NCBI GenBank assembly: GCA_030844895.1 | Contig: CM061234.1 | Location: 10,695,173 to 10,759,172, forward strand | Direction of reading: 5' to 3' | Source: Ambrosia x helenae | Lineage: Eukaryota; Streptophyta; Magnoliopsida; Asterales; Asteraceae | DNA length: 64,000 bases | Shown: positions 21,281 to 31,915 of the stretch, piece by piece | How positions within the stretch are numbered: position 1 is the stretch's first letter | Layout of the letters: every line of letters begins with the position of its first letter | Notes under the pieces: generated by a model | Told to the model about the DNA's origin: nothing | The model's input: only the letters and a program-made list of their open reading frames with translations | The model's database searches: none | Position numbers and translations under genes: made by a program

Positions 21281-22977
21281 TTTAATGTGTTTTGTGTTTT
21301 GTGTTTGTGTGTTGCGTATGTGTGCGTGAGTTGTGTGTGTTTATGTTTTAGTCTAGTATGTTTGTTTTGTTGAATAAATACTTCAAATGCTTCCTGATTG
21401 ATGTCAAAGAGAAGGGTAAGAATTGATGTAGGTGACAAGAAAAGAGGAGGAAAGGAGCTTTCAGCTTGGACAGAAAAGGTTGAAGAACGGGCATTATTGA
21501 CTACTAATCAGGTGCACTCCGTTCCTTTAATCAAAAAGTTGTGTGTATGTTTGTCTTTGAATGATAGGAGTTGAGTTGTTTGGATTGATTGTTCACACCC
21601 TATACAAAGCTTTTTCAGAATAAATCTTTTAATAAGTATCAACCTCCAATTTTGAAACATTGAGGACAATGTTTATTTTTAAGTGTGGGGAGGGGGAGAA
21701 AAATATACAATTCTGAAAAAATGTTTGTCCAAATGTTTGTCCTTAGGTGTTACTTGAGTTTGTGAAAAAAAAAAAAAAGGTCCCAAATTTGTTTGTTGAA
21801 TCACGAGTGACGATCCTTAGTCATGGTCATAACTCTTTAAGTTCCTCGATGTGTTTTTCTAATGGTTATTTTTAAGAAAAGTATGAAATGCCGAGTCGGA
21901 AAAGACAAGTGAAGGGTATAACATTTTTGCATATCGGCAACCCATTCCCCTTTCATGTTCTTGTGAGATTTTTGAGCCACCACAACATGCTAACACCCTA
22001 AAAATTCCACATCTATTGGCATGTTGTGTTCTTTTGAATCGAGTGTACCATTATGATTGTATGAAGTAGAACTTGCAACTTTCGATACGCTTGCCACCTT
22101 AAACCAATGGTGACACAAGAATGATTAAGGCATTAGGATTGACCTTTTTATTTTTTTTTACACCAATATGATGTCCTTGACCCAAAAACAATATCCCCTA
22201 GTTAAACAACTTTGAGCCTTTAACCTTTCAATTGATCACCCATTTCAACCCTTTTGACCCATTTAACCTTTTCAATTTTTAAACCCAGCGTGATGAAAAT
22301 TCGATTGTAGGATTTTGCTTTGTATTGTATATAATTTGCAATGTTAGTTAAAAAAAAAAAGCATGAGAACAAATACGTTATAAACAAATGAAAGTTCTCA
22401 TAGAAAAGCACAAAAATATGTTTGAGTTAGAGATTGAATAAAAAGGCACAACATTGCCTTATAGTTGAGTAGTTATTTAGTCGATGTAATAAATGTCGAA
22501 TTTTCATCACCATAGTCACTTCAACTATCCCATTCCATACCCTTCGCCTAGCCCCATTACAACCCCTTAAAGACCTTTTGACTTGTGCTCACTATTGTGT
22601 AATTTGGTAAAAGGCGATTGAGTTGCAAGCCTATACTAATATGCATTATAATCGGTTTTGAGCGATTAATATAAAATACTAGTACATCATGACTAGTCTT
22701 GATTAAACCGAGCAGAGAGAACCATTGTGAGGGGTGTGCAAGAATGTGAACTTTGATCTTTGTCGGATTTGGTTTGGCATCTTTTTGTTTTACAAAATTG
22801 AGCAACATGGAAACCATTGGAATGTAAATCTACTGAGAGGCGTAAGTCTTGTGAGTTAGGGTATGCCTAGGGACCGCATTTGAGAATCGACAAGAAATAT
22901 GGGATCTTTTGATTCACTTAGTTGGTTTGCAATAAACGAATTTGCTTGAGGACAAGCAAAGCTCAAGTGTGGGGATG
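21281..22977 (+). other. Athila 3' non-coding region and polypurine tract
   Basis: No coding sequence. It includes the words ATTGAGGACAATG (about 21659-21671) and AAGTGTGGGGAGGG (about 21681) and ends with GAGGACAAGCAAAGCTCAAG and the polypurine tract AAGTGTGGGGATG before the 3' LTR, as is usual in Athila-like elements. Confidence 0.7.
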
Positions 22978-24244
22978 TGATAGGTTGGTAAAAACTCGAG
23001 AATTAACAAAGCTAAATTGATTGATTAATGTATAAATGATTATGGAATAGCACTACTTTGACATGTCTTATGATCTTTAGGTATTGACACAAAAAGGGTG
23101 AAAATCTGGAGTTTTTGGAACATCTCGGGAGCACAAGGAGTGATAAACCGAACAAGAAAAGCTGAAATGGGTGTCCGGGACAAATTGGCGTCGCCTACAG
23201 CAGTTTTGGCGTCGCCTATAGCACTCGCGTAGGAGAAGGGGACCAAAATGTCGTAGGACAGAGCAAGATCTTGTAGCCAAAACAGACATGGCGTCGCCTA
23301 TGCCACTTTTGGCGTAGGCTACGGGACTCGCGTAGGCGATGCCAAAAGTGGCGTAGCCTACAGCACCTGCAGTCAAACTTGGGTTTAATGTTTTTAATGT
23401 GTATCAAAACGGAAGTTTTGATTTCTTTGGCTTTAAAACACCTTGAAGGCTCATAATTTGGCATCTCTATCATAACCATTCCATCCTATCAAATCCATAT
23501 CATTCCATATCATTGAAGAACACCAAATCATCCTATTATTCAAGCCTTTGAAGATTCAAGACCCAACTTTTGAAGAATCAAGCTCCATGGCCATGAGTGG
23601 CTAGTCTCTTTGTATCATACCTAGGAAGTAAACAATTGAAGTTTTAGGGTTTAACATTTGGGTATTTCTTTAAACTTTTAATTGTGCAATTGTGTGTTTG
23701 AATTAATTGTATTAGATTGCGATTAATCTTATGTTGAATTCATTTTAGTTAATTGATCTTGTGCCAATTTCTAGTGTCATGAACATGTTTTCTTGCTCTA
23801 ATACAAACATAGGGTTGTATGTTCTAGGTAATGAAGTGTAGTTTAGTCCATCTTTGATGTTGATGAAACTTGACACCTAAGCCTATTGAACAATCACCCT
23901 GTTAACACCAATTGCACTACACTTGTTTGACCCATTTGTGAAAACCTTAGACTTTAGTTGTTGAAACCTAGGTGTGATCCTTTTAATTAAATTGTTTACA
24001 AACTTTATTATTTTTCACATATAATTTCAATTCAAGTTTTTAATATAACAACAAAACCCTTTTCAATCACATTCTTAAATAAACCAATTACCAACTTCAT
24101 AAGTCTCTAGTAAACTTCATAAGCGACACCGTTTAATCAACTACATAATATCCACTAACCACACGCTCCTTGGATTGATACCCTACTTATCCTATCTACC
24201 TAGGTTAATTAGGTTTTGTATGAACCGTGACGACTGGCTCATCA
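22978..24244 (+). repeat. Athila 3' LTR (1,267 bp, complete)
   Basis: It starts TGATAGGTTGG after the polypurine tract and ends GGCTCATCA before the duplication ATAGC. The first 690 bp equal the truncated 5' LTR. Confidence 0.9.
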
Positions 24245-24744
24245 ATAGCAAGGTTATTTTTTTATTTATTTAATTACAAGAGTAATAATTATTACTATTA
24301 GTATTAGTATTATTAGAATGGTTATATTTTTCAACCCCGGGACACTCCCGGAAATAATTGATAGTTGCTGACGTGACGTTCAATGGTGGCCTCAACCATC
24401 TCTTGATTATGCCACGTGGCATAATGAGATGCAATGATTACAACTTCCAACTTAAGTGTTTGTTTAGTTGATTAGGTTAGGAATTATAAGAGCCATTAGA
24501 ATGTGAGAAATTAGAGAGATGTGATGAGTTTTTTAATAGTTGCAGCTTACATAAGTGATTCTTTAGATGATTATTGATTAGGTTTTAGATTAAGGAATAT
24601 GAGTTATTACTGATTAGAATACTATGAACATGCAATGATTGAGAGATTTTGTGGTTAGTTAACTTGAGCCATTTGCAATAGGTTATCACGTAAAATTAGA
24701 TTTTTCAACCCCGGGGACCCTTCCAGGGTAATCAGCTAGTAGTA

Positions 24745-25170
24745 CATATTTAAAAAGGGTGATACTATTTATACATCTCCAAATTACTTCCACATCCCCG
24801 CATTATACATTGTATATAGGGGTTGCATAAACTCTCATACGAAATTAACCTATACTATATTATAAAGCACGAAGCAAGGATGCCCATAAAATTTAATTAA
24901 TTACAATATGTTAAGCTTATGGTACAACACCTAATGAAGTTAATTAGAGGGCAAATTAGTCTTTTTTGCATCATAAGCATATCAAGTTATGGGGTAAAAG
25001 GGATCTTAAAGGATTTTTTTTGTAAGTTACCTAATAACCTAAGGGTGGATATGAAAATATGAATTAAATCATTCGTCTTAATTGCGCACCATCACCTTCT
25101 TCATATTTACATTACATTTTTCGTAACCGGCGACTTGATTTAAAGCAAAACAACCATTCTAGCATTCAAT
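24745..25170 (+). repeat. Segment A1, right part
   Basis: This matches 36460-36885 almost completely, from TTTAAAAAGGGTGATACTAT to CCATTCTAGCATTCA. It contains the Helitron-5'-like CCTATACTATATTATAAAGC in both copies. No gene is seen. Confidence 0.85.
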
Positions 25171-25172
25171 TC

Positions 25173-25670
25173 TAGGGGTGTAATCGAGTCGAGTCGAGCT
25201 GAGCCAGGCTATGCTCGAGCTCGAGCTCGAACTTAAACGAGCCAGCTCGCCTCGACTCGTTTTTTTGGTCGAGCTGAAAAGCCGAGCTCGAGTTCGGCTC
25301 ATAGATGTTCGAGCCAGCTCGCTATTTTTTTTGAAAATATTTATAAAATAAAAAACAAAAAAAATAAAAATAAAATTACACATATACATGTATTTTTTTT
25401 ATTTTTCTAATATTTCAACAAAATATTTTAGAAATCTATTTTCAAATGTAGTATACTCAAAATAGTACAGTTGATAATAGATTAGAACTAGAAATCTTAA
25501 ATAGACATATTACTATATTAGGGTTAAGCCTGGCTGGCTAAAAGGGCGGGTCAGTCTAATAGATGCCAAAACCGGCTTGGCCGTTTGGGTTAAATTGGGG
25601 TCATGTCAAAATAGGTTATGATGTTTACTTAAAATACCTTGTTTCATTAATTGAATAAAAAACTGATAAT
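25173..25670. mobile_element. hAT-like end with GAGCTCG words
   Basis: It begins TAGGGGTGTAATCGAGTCGA, a common start of plant hAT elements, followed by dense CGAGCTCGAG and GAGCCAGCTCG words to 25325. The opposite end was not found before the LINE at 25671. A second fragment with GCCAAAACCGGCTTGGCC lies at 25566. The A2 copy lacks this DNA. Confidence 0.5.
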
Positions 25671-26772
25671 ATTTTTTTTTGATCGGCAAACAACATTCCA
25701 TTCCACCCAATAATTATATACAATGTTCAGACTAGAAAGGTTCTAGCCGATACATATCGTCACCCATATCACCCTATTACATTACATTAAACATAAACTA
25801 TGGTGGTTAAACTGTTGGAATATCAAAACTGTGCCACCTCTCCCAAGTCAATGTCTCTTTTTTCGCTTTGTGCTTCACCCATGCATATGTGACTGCTTGA
25901 ACTTCACCAAATAACCCTTGTAAATTAGCTCGCTTTCCTTGGAACATCAACTCGTTTCTCATCTTCCAAAGGATCCACGCACCAGCAAGAATGACCGTTT
26001 TCACCATATCCCTCTCATCCGCTGAAGCATCAATGTATTTATGGAGGTTGAACAGATCACGAACAGAATGAGCATAAACCGGTGGGATGCGGCACCATGA
26101 ACTGACCTGCTGCCACAAGACAGCAGCCGCAAAACATGAAATGAGCAGATGGTCCGCGTCCTCTTCCCCTTCTCCGCATATTCTACACGTCGTTGACCCG
26201 TTTAGAATCCTTCTCCTACTAAGTCCACTGTAAGTTGGTAGGCGATCTTGATCTGCCCTCCACGCGAATATAGACACCTTTCTCGGAACCCACTTAAACC
26301 ATGAAAAAGGGTAAAACGGCACCGAGTGCTGCACGAGCAATTTCCTGCAATGGGCCACAGAAAACGACCTATCCGGACTGCACGGCCAACTCCACCTGTC
26401 ATCCGTCTGCGTCAGTCCAACAGTCGACATCAAATCACAAACATCCTGCAATTCAGTCATCTCTTGAGCCGATAATGGGGATCTTCTCCACTCCCAACCT
26501 GAAAACCGATCAGCAACTAGTGCCGTTTTTTGTTTCTCCAAAGCAAACAGTGCCAGAAATCTCCCCATTAAAGGGCCGTCCCCAACCCACCAATCCACCC
26601 AAAACCGAATATCTTGACCATTACCGCAGGAGCCCTTAATAAGGTTTCCGATATCCAAGTTTCGAGTTAAGAATTCTTTATTCAGCTTGTTAATCATATT
26701 CCATGACCCCGAGCAGCCGTTCTTAACCGGAAGGTAGCCCCATGATCTTTGGTTAAGATGAATGGCGTCAAT
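25671..26772 (-). mobile_element. 5'-truncated L1-type LINE
   Basis: The minus-strand element ends in an A-tail (T-run at 25672-25680) and is flanked by an imperfect duplication (AACTGATAAT at 25661-25670, AACTGATAGT at 26773-26782). It keeps only the C-terminal part of ORF2. Truncation at the 5' end is usual for L1 copies. Confidence 0.85.
25807..26770 (-). pseudogene. L1 ORF2 C-terminus with zf-RVT domain
   Basis: The frame is open over about 320 codons, from RSWGYLPVKNGCSGSW at the truncated end through FWVDWWVGDGPL to the stop at 25807. The zinc-binding domain of plant reverse transcriptases is clear: FKWVPRKVSIFAWRA, then CRICGEGEEDADHLLISC with C-x2-C, H and C in the usual spacing. The reverse transcriptase core and endonuclease are missing. 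The part that remains has no stop codon, which suggests a rather recent copy. Confidence 0.9.
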
Positions 26773-27401
26773 AACTGATAGTGATTGGTATGTCAGCCTA
26801 GTATATCATGTGCCTATTTCTTAAAGTTGTTTAAAAGTTTGTATTTTTCCACTCAATTACATACTCTCTACATAACATCCCTTCATCATTATAATATCAT
26901 GCTTGTCAAAAGTGTTTTTTTAAGTGAAAAAAACAAGGCGAATTAGGTAAAGAAGAAGATGGTGCAAGTAACGGGTAAAAAGGGTTATGCTCGAGTCTAT
27001 GAAGAGCTAAAGGTGATTGTATGAAATAGTGTAATTCTTAATATAGAATGTTGATATCCATTGTTAATACTCATTTTCTTTTATTCGAACAGGCATATTT
27101 GGGACAAGATCCAAGTCGATTGGAAATGTTTCATGCATGTTTTTCCAAACATGGAACTACCAAAAATGTGGAAGCTACAAATGCAATTATAAGTAATATC
27201 TTATATATTCATATACATATCTTTTCTATGTGTTCTTGATGCTGTTAAAAATATATATCTTATTTTTGTTACTATATCTAATACATGCACCGATGCAAAA
27301 ACTTAGTATTAATCTTCCCGAGAGTTCGATCAATAAGCTTGGACCAAATGATGTTTTTTTCTGAAGTAATGGGCAAAGATCGAAATGGTGATGCAGTCAT
27401 G

Positions 27402-28687
27402 TAGGGCCGGCAATTTTGTATACGGACACGATTACCTGACACGAACCTGAATGATCTTAACAGGTACAGGTATGGCCTTAACAGGTTCCGTGTCCTAAAT
27501 AGGTAGACACGAATTTACCTGCTAATTTTTGTGTCTTAAGAGGTAACATACCTGTTTACCTGCAGAGCTTTGCTCATGCTTGGCTCGCTTACAAATCGAA
27601 CTGAGTGGAGCGGCTCGTTTACAATCGAGCCGAAAACCAAGCGAGCGTTTTTCAAGCGCGAATTTTTCCGAGCGAGGGCCGAGCGAACATCGAGCAAAGA
27701 ATAATTTGGACAACCATAAAATTGGGATGTTTTCTTTGATTTTTTTCATTGTAAAGTGACAACTAATTAGGTCGAACTGTCCGATAATAACACTGATAGT
27801 GAGATCCGGGTGTCCGAGAATGAGGCTTAGGTTGAGGTTGGTGAGACGATGAACATACTGCAGAGAACGATTTTTGTATTGTGACGTAGGATGATATCAA
27901 GCGACGATTAGTGATGGACGACTAACAACATAAAGAAGTCAACACTTTCACCTCTTGACTTATGGTTTTACTATTAAACTTAGTGTTAAATTTTTTATTA
28001 GTTTAAGTGGGCTAGTTGTATTTTGTTTGCATATATTTGAGCGAAATCTAATAGAATGTTATGTATAAAGCTATAAATATATCTGTAATTTATGTCTCTA
28101 TTTATAATTAAACATATAATAAATAAATAAAAATCTATTCGAGCCGAGCGGACCTTTGCTCATGTTTGGCTTGTTTACGAATCGAACTGATCCGATCGGC
28201 TCATTTACAACGAGCAGAAGATCGAGCGAGCATTTTTCGAGCATTTTCCGAACTAGCGACGAGCGATCCACGAACGGCGAGCGATTTGAACAACCCTACC
28301 TGCAGGTACCTGTTAATATTATTTAAAATTAATAATATATTTAAAAAGCTTTACCCCAAATCCTTTAACCTTAAATCCATTCTCACTACAAAAAGAGATT
28401 AGTATAATGTACGCAAACAGGTATTAACATGTATGCAAACAGGTATTATCTAAGTCTTTGATGAACTTTTGGAAATTTTCTCTCACTAAATAGGTTCGTA
28501 AACATGCGATTAGTATAATGTTCGCAAACTGGTATTAACATGTACTTTTCGTGTATGCCTGTTATTCGTCTATCAAAAAATAGACACGAAAAATTTTCGT
28601 GTCGTGTACAGGTAGTCAGGTTTCGTGCATCGTGTCTTAACAGGTTCGTGTCTTAACACGTCAGGTATACACGATTTTCCAGCCCTA
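27402..28687. mobile_element. hAT element, 1,286 bp, inserted in CACTA gene
   Basis: Ends are TAGGGCCGGCAATTTTGTAT and, inverted, TAGGGCTGGAAAATCGTGTA; an exact 8-bp duplication CAGTCATG flanks it (27394-27401 and 28688-28695). The ends are filled with ACAGGTA, CCTGAC and CGTGTC words in both orientations. It has no transposase and holds another hAT. Confidence 0.92.
27566..28297. mobile_element. hAT element, 732 bp, nested in hAT
   Basis: Ends are AGCTTTGCTCATG and, inverted, AGGGTTGTTCAAATCG. An exact 8-bp duplication ACCTGCAG flanks it (27558-27565 and 28298-28305). GAGCGAGC and CGAGCCGA words lie near both ends. No transposase was seen. Confidence 0.88.
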
Positions 28688-28989
28688 CAGTCATGTATGG
28701 TCTGGTTGTGCGTGCTTCTGATGTTTGGGGTGTAACACCAAGTCGTTCAACATGTCGTAGAGAAAACATCCAATTGAAGTTTAAATGTGAAGAACGTACT
28801 AGTATTGTCGTTCAATTACGAGCCCAGGTATCGGAGATTAAAGGGTTGGAGGGATGGGTCCAGTGTTCCACCTCTTACATCACTACATTTCCCCATTGTA
28901 AGCAATGGACCTCCACGTTTACGGTTATTTGTCTATATAAATCTTTAGTGTTCCACCTTTTGTATGTTAGCTTTTGTACTGCATCAGGA

Positions 28990-30500
28990 TTTATGTTATA
29001 AAAATAGGTATGTCACTATATTGCACAAAGTATGGTAAAACAATTTGCTCAACTAGATTCCTTTGGCTCGGACCATACTAGTTATGCTTAATCTTTCTTG
29101 GCAATGAACCACTTTGCTCGGCTTTAAACTGTTTTCGTACATACTATCTAATTGCTCGGTCCTAATGCATTTTGCTAGCTGATGTATCTAATTGCTACCT
29201 GATTTTAAAAGAAGTGTTTATTAAGTTGAGTTAGCTAGTAGTTTTTTTTTTCATTTTGTTACTAGCTCGGTATAACTGAACATAGTTATTATTGTTGGCT
29301 TATACTTTTGCTCGGTACTTATCAGCTTCTGTTTTTACATTAGTTTTATTTGTATGAAGTCGCAAGCATGATTTATCTAATTGATTGAAAATATGAGTTC
29401 TGTTTGGTTGAGTTGGGTTGTAATTTGGATACTTTGTTAGACTATGGAATATATAGAAGCTACGAAATAGAGGTAGATTTTTACTTATAGACTCATCGCA
29501 AAAATGATTGTAAGTTGGTGATTAAATAATGGTTACATTGGGCTACACTATAAAACAACAATTTCTAATGATGTTTTTTTTTCATATTACTCTTTTCTAT
29601 AAAAATCATAGCGTGCTAGTGTAAAATTTTATTATTATTATTATTATTATCTTTTTTTGCGAAATGTTACTTGCACTATAGTTACTAGAGTTTGGCAAAT
29701 GTTTCTTGAAAACTAAAATCTAGGTCGGAGCTGAGGTTTTCCTCAAAAGCATTCTAAACTCTATCGAGAGTCCGAGACTGTAACAAGATGAAGAGTTTGG
29801 ACCTAAATGATCTACTTGGTGGTATAGAGATTGGACCAGAATAATGTAAGGTAAACGTTCAAGTACCAATAAAAATAGATGAAAAGTTGGTGTGACCATA
29901 TGGGTTATTTTTCACAATTCAAGATTGTGTTGGTGCATCCATTGCATTGCCTTGTCATTTCATCTCAGTATGTATTTGTTAAACTTGTGATAAGAATAAT
30001 TGTAATAATTTGTAACTTAATGCTTATACATGGATAGTTTATTTGTAGGTAGTATGGATGGTTTATTTGTTAAACTTGTGATACGAATAATTTTAATAAT
30101 CTAGAACTTAATGCTTATACATGGATAGTTTATTTGTAGGTAGTCCGTGAGGATTGGGGACGCATGATGACTCAAGATTCTATGTTTCTTGTTTCTTTCA
30201 TTGCTTTCAGTTTTTGTTAAATGTTACAAGTCTTTATATTGGATAATGCTATAACTTATTTATGTTTAGTGTTTTTTGTTAAGAATATGCTTAGTTTAAA
30301 TATAATAAAGTTTTATTTCTTTCATTAGTTGATGTTATATACACAATAACTATTAGGATTTTATATATTGATGACCTTTTTATTGTATAATAAAAACCAT
30401 AATTTAGATGTCCATGACCATATCGTAAAATTGTGTGTGGATGTTTTAAAAAGCGTTGTATCATATGACTTGTCAGGACTTTGAAATTTTGTTTTATTAA
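28990..30500. other. Non-coding CACTA interior
   Basis: AT-rich. GCTCGG words recur at 29050-29320 and a TTA microsatellite lies at 29630-29650. No gene is visible. Confidence 0.4.
29981..30146 (+). repeat. Two-copy tandem repeat, about 83 bp
   Basis: TTAAACTTGTGATA...GTTTATTTGTAGGTAGT occurs twice in a row with few changes. Confidence 0.8.
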
Positions 30501-30892
30501 ACTTGATAGAACATTGAAAAAGTGTCCAAATATGCATTTCGTAGAATGCTATATGGGTTGTTCATAGACATATTATGCGATCAGAAAATTGGTTTCATAA
30601 TCTTTTTTGGGATATTAGGTCCCTTTTATGGTACTAAAGTACCTACAATGTTAGATCATAAGGGTTCTATAAATTAATTTTTAAGGACACTTGTTTGTGT
30701 ATTAAAATATTCAAAGTAGGTAAGCACATTTAAGAACATTGTAAAAGTGTCCTAATATGTTTTTATTAGGAGTTTTTTGCGTTGTTCATAGACATATTAT
30801 GCGACCATAAAATTGGTTTCATAATCTTATTTGAGATATTAGGACGTTTTTAAGTTTTGGGACTTATTACGACCCCTTACATGAAACGCTTT

Positions 30893-31823
30893 TACAAACA
30901 ACAACAACAACAACAACCTTACCCAGTAAATCCCACCATTAGCCAAGCTAAGGGTAGGGTCTGGGGAGGGTGAGATGTAGGCAAACCTAGTTAAATAAAG
31001 GTATATGCCATAAAACAACATAACTTAGACACACCAAAAAATACAAGACACCCTTACTGGCCTCCTACCAATGGAAGAAAAAATCTAAGCTCCTCGAACC
31101 ACGCTACGATACAACCTAACCCTCCCTAATAATCCTTAACCTTAATCTTGTGTCTCCACGAACCCCTATCCTCGACCATGTCCTCAGAGAGGTACATCTC
31201 TACTAAATCATGCCTAATCCGCTCATACCAAGTCAATTTGGGTCGTCCTCTACACCTCTTCCCTCTACAGTGCGGGTTTCCACTACTCTAACTGGAGCTG
31301 ACATTTGCCTCCTCTTCACATGCCCATACCATCTCAATCTTCCCTCCTTTATCTTTTCTGATATACTAGCTACCCCTAACCTTTTTCTAATGACCTCATT
31401 TCTTATTCGGTCTACCCTAGTGTGCCCGCACATCCACCTTAGCATCCTCATTTCTGCTACGTCCATCTTGCGAGCTTGTGTCTTTTTGATGGTCCAACAC
31501 TCTGTCCCATATAACATAGCAGGTCTCACAGGGACCCTATAGAATTTTCCCTTTAATTTAGTTGGCAACCTCTTGTCACATAAAACCCCACTGGCGGCCC
31601 TCCACCTACACCAACCAGCTTGAATGCGATGGGTGACATCACTATCTAGCTCTCCATCCCTCTGAACAAACGATCCTAAGTACTTAAACTTAGTTGCCTG
31701 AGGGACAACCTGACCTTCAATCGTAACGCGAGTATTTTCATCGTGAGTTGCACCACTGAAACCACAATACATGTACTCATTCTTAGAACGGCTAATCCTC
31801 AATCCCTTGCCCTCTAAAGCTGC
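30893..31823 (-). mobile_element. 5'-truncated RTE-type LINE
   Basis: On the minus strand the 3' end reads ...TTACTGGGTAAGGTTGTTG, with a (TTG)n tail (30898-30917 on the plus strand as CAA repeats), typical of plant RTE elements rather than an A-tail. A 7-bp duplication ACGCTTT (30886-30892 and 31824-31830) fits the ends. Confidence 0.8.
31233..31823 (-). pseudogene. RTE reverse transcriptase, C-terminal part
   Basis: The open frame of about 189 codons carries KFKYLGSFVQRDGELDSDV, RPAMLYGTECWTIKK and MRMLRWMCGHTRVDRIRN, the characteristic C-terminal blocks of plant RTE reverse transcriptases. The catalytic core and the endonuclease are missing because of 5' truncation. The frame is intact up to its C-terminus. 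Confidence 0.9.
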
Positions 31824-31862
31824 ACGCTTTAGGGTCCTATAAAATAAAAGGTCCTATAAAAT

Positions 31863-31911
31863 AACATTTTAGGACGCTTTTGTGCGTACTAAAAACCCAT
31901 TTTTGTTGTAG
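31863..31911 (-). repeat. CACTA terminal inverted repeat
   Basis: The inverse begins CACTACAACAAAAATGGG and continues with GTACGCACAAAAGCGTCC. It joins segment B1 directly at 31912. Confidence 0.8.
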
Positions 31912-31915
31912 TGAG

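Larger units (their letters stand above)
16623..24244 (+). mobile_element. Athila-type Ty3/gypsy element, internally deleted
   Basis: The 7.6-kb element has a perfect 5-bp target duplication ATAGC (16618-16622 and 24245-24249). Its 5' LTR is cut at about 17316 and fused to the integrase core; primer site, gag, protease, reverse transcriptase and RNase H are gone. Then follow the integrase C-terminal part, a long leader, the third ORF typical of Athila elements, a polypurine tract (AAGTGTGGGGATG, 22965-22977) and a complete 1,267-bp 3' LTR. The remaining LTR parts differ at only a few sites over about 690 bp, so the insertion is fairly young. Confidence 0.9.
16064..24739 (+). mobile_element. 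Helitron carrying a captured exon and a nested Athila
   Basis: The left end TCACGTATATGC follows A, and the right end is a hairpin-like CCCCGGGGACCCTTCCAGGG, then CTAG (24736-24739) before T. Segment A2 shows the empty site (GAGTTA/TAATTCACATTT) at about 36441-36458, exactly between the two ends. A second, decayed 3' end (CCCCGGGACACTCCCGG, about 24337-24353) lies inside, followed by a new 5'-like sequence, so 24357-24739 may be a second small Helitron abutting the first. Without the 7.6-kb Athila element the Helitron would be about 1.05 kb. Confidence 0.7.
27080..28860 (+). pseudogene. CACTA transposase-24-like gene remnant
   Basis: Before the hAT insertion the frame reads YLGQDPSRLEMFHACFSKHG and VMGKDRNGDAVM; after it (28696-28860) YGLVVRASDVWGVTPSRS and a charged stretch ending in RAQVSEIKGLEGW. 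Order and spacing fit the Ptta/En/Spm (transposase-24) family carried by CACTA elements, which has this conserved C-terminal block followed by a coiled coil. Introns or decay separate the parts (27200-27340). The hAT sits within a codon of the last exon, so the gene is broken. Confidence 0.65.
26783..31911 (+). mobile_element. Decayed CACTA (En/Spm) element with nested insertions
   Basis: The right terminus is clear: the inverse of 31863-31911 starts CACTACAACAAAAATGGG. Subterminal words of the form AGGAC(A/G)CTTTT and AAAGTGTCC occur repeatedly in 30500-31911. A transposase-24-like gene remnant lies at 27080-28860. A left terminus was not found, so the left limit is only the LINE border. Inserted later were a hAT (27402-28687) that itself holds a hAT (27566-28297), and an RTE LINE (30893-31823). 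Confidence 0.65.

Noticed and set aside
28383..28400. CTCACTACAAAAAGAG as left CACTA terminus
   Set aside because: It lies inside the outer hAT, and the following sequence does not match the right terminal repeat.
30898..30917. CAA microsatellite
   Set aside because: It is the (TTG)n tail of the minus-strand RTE LINE.
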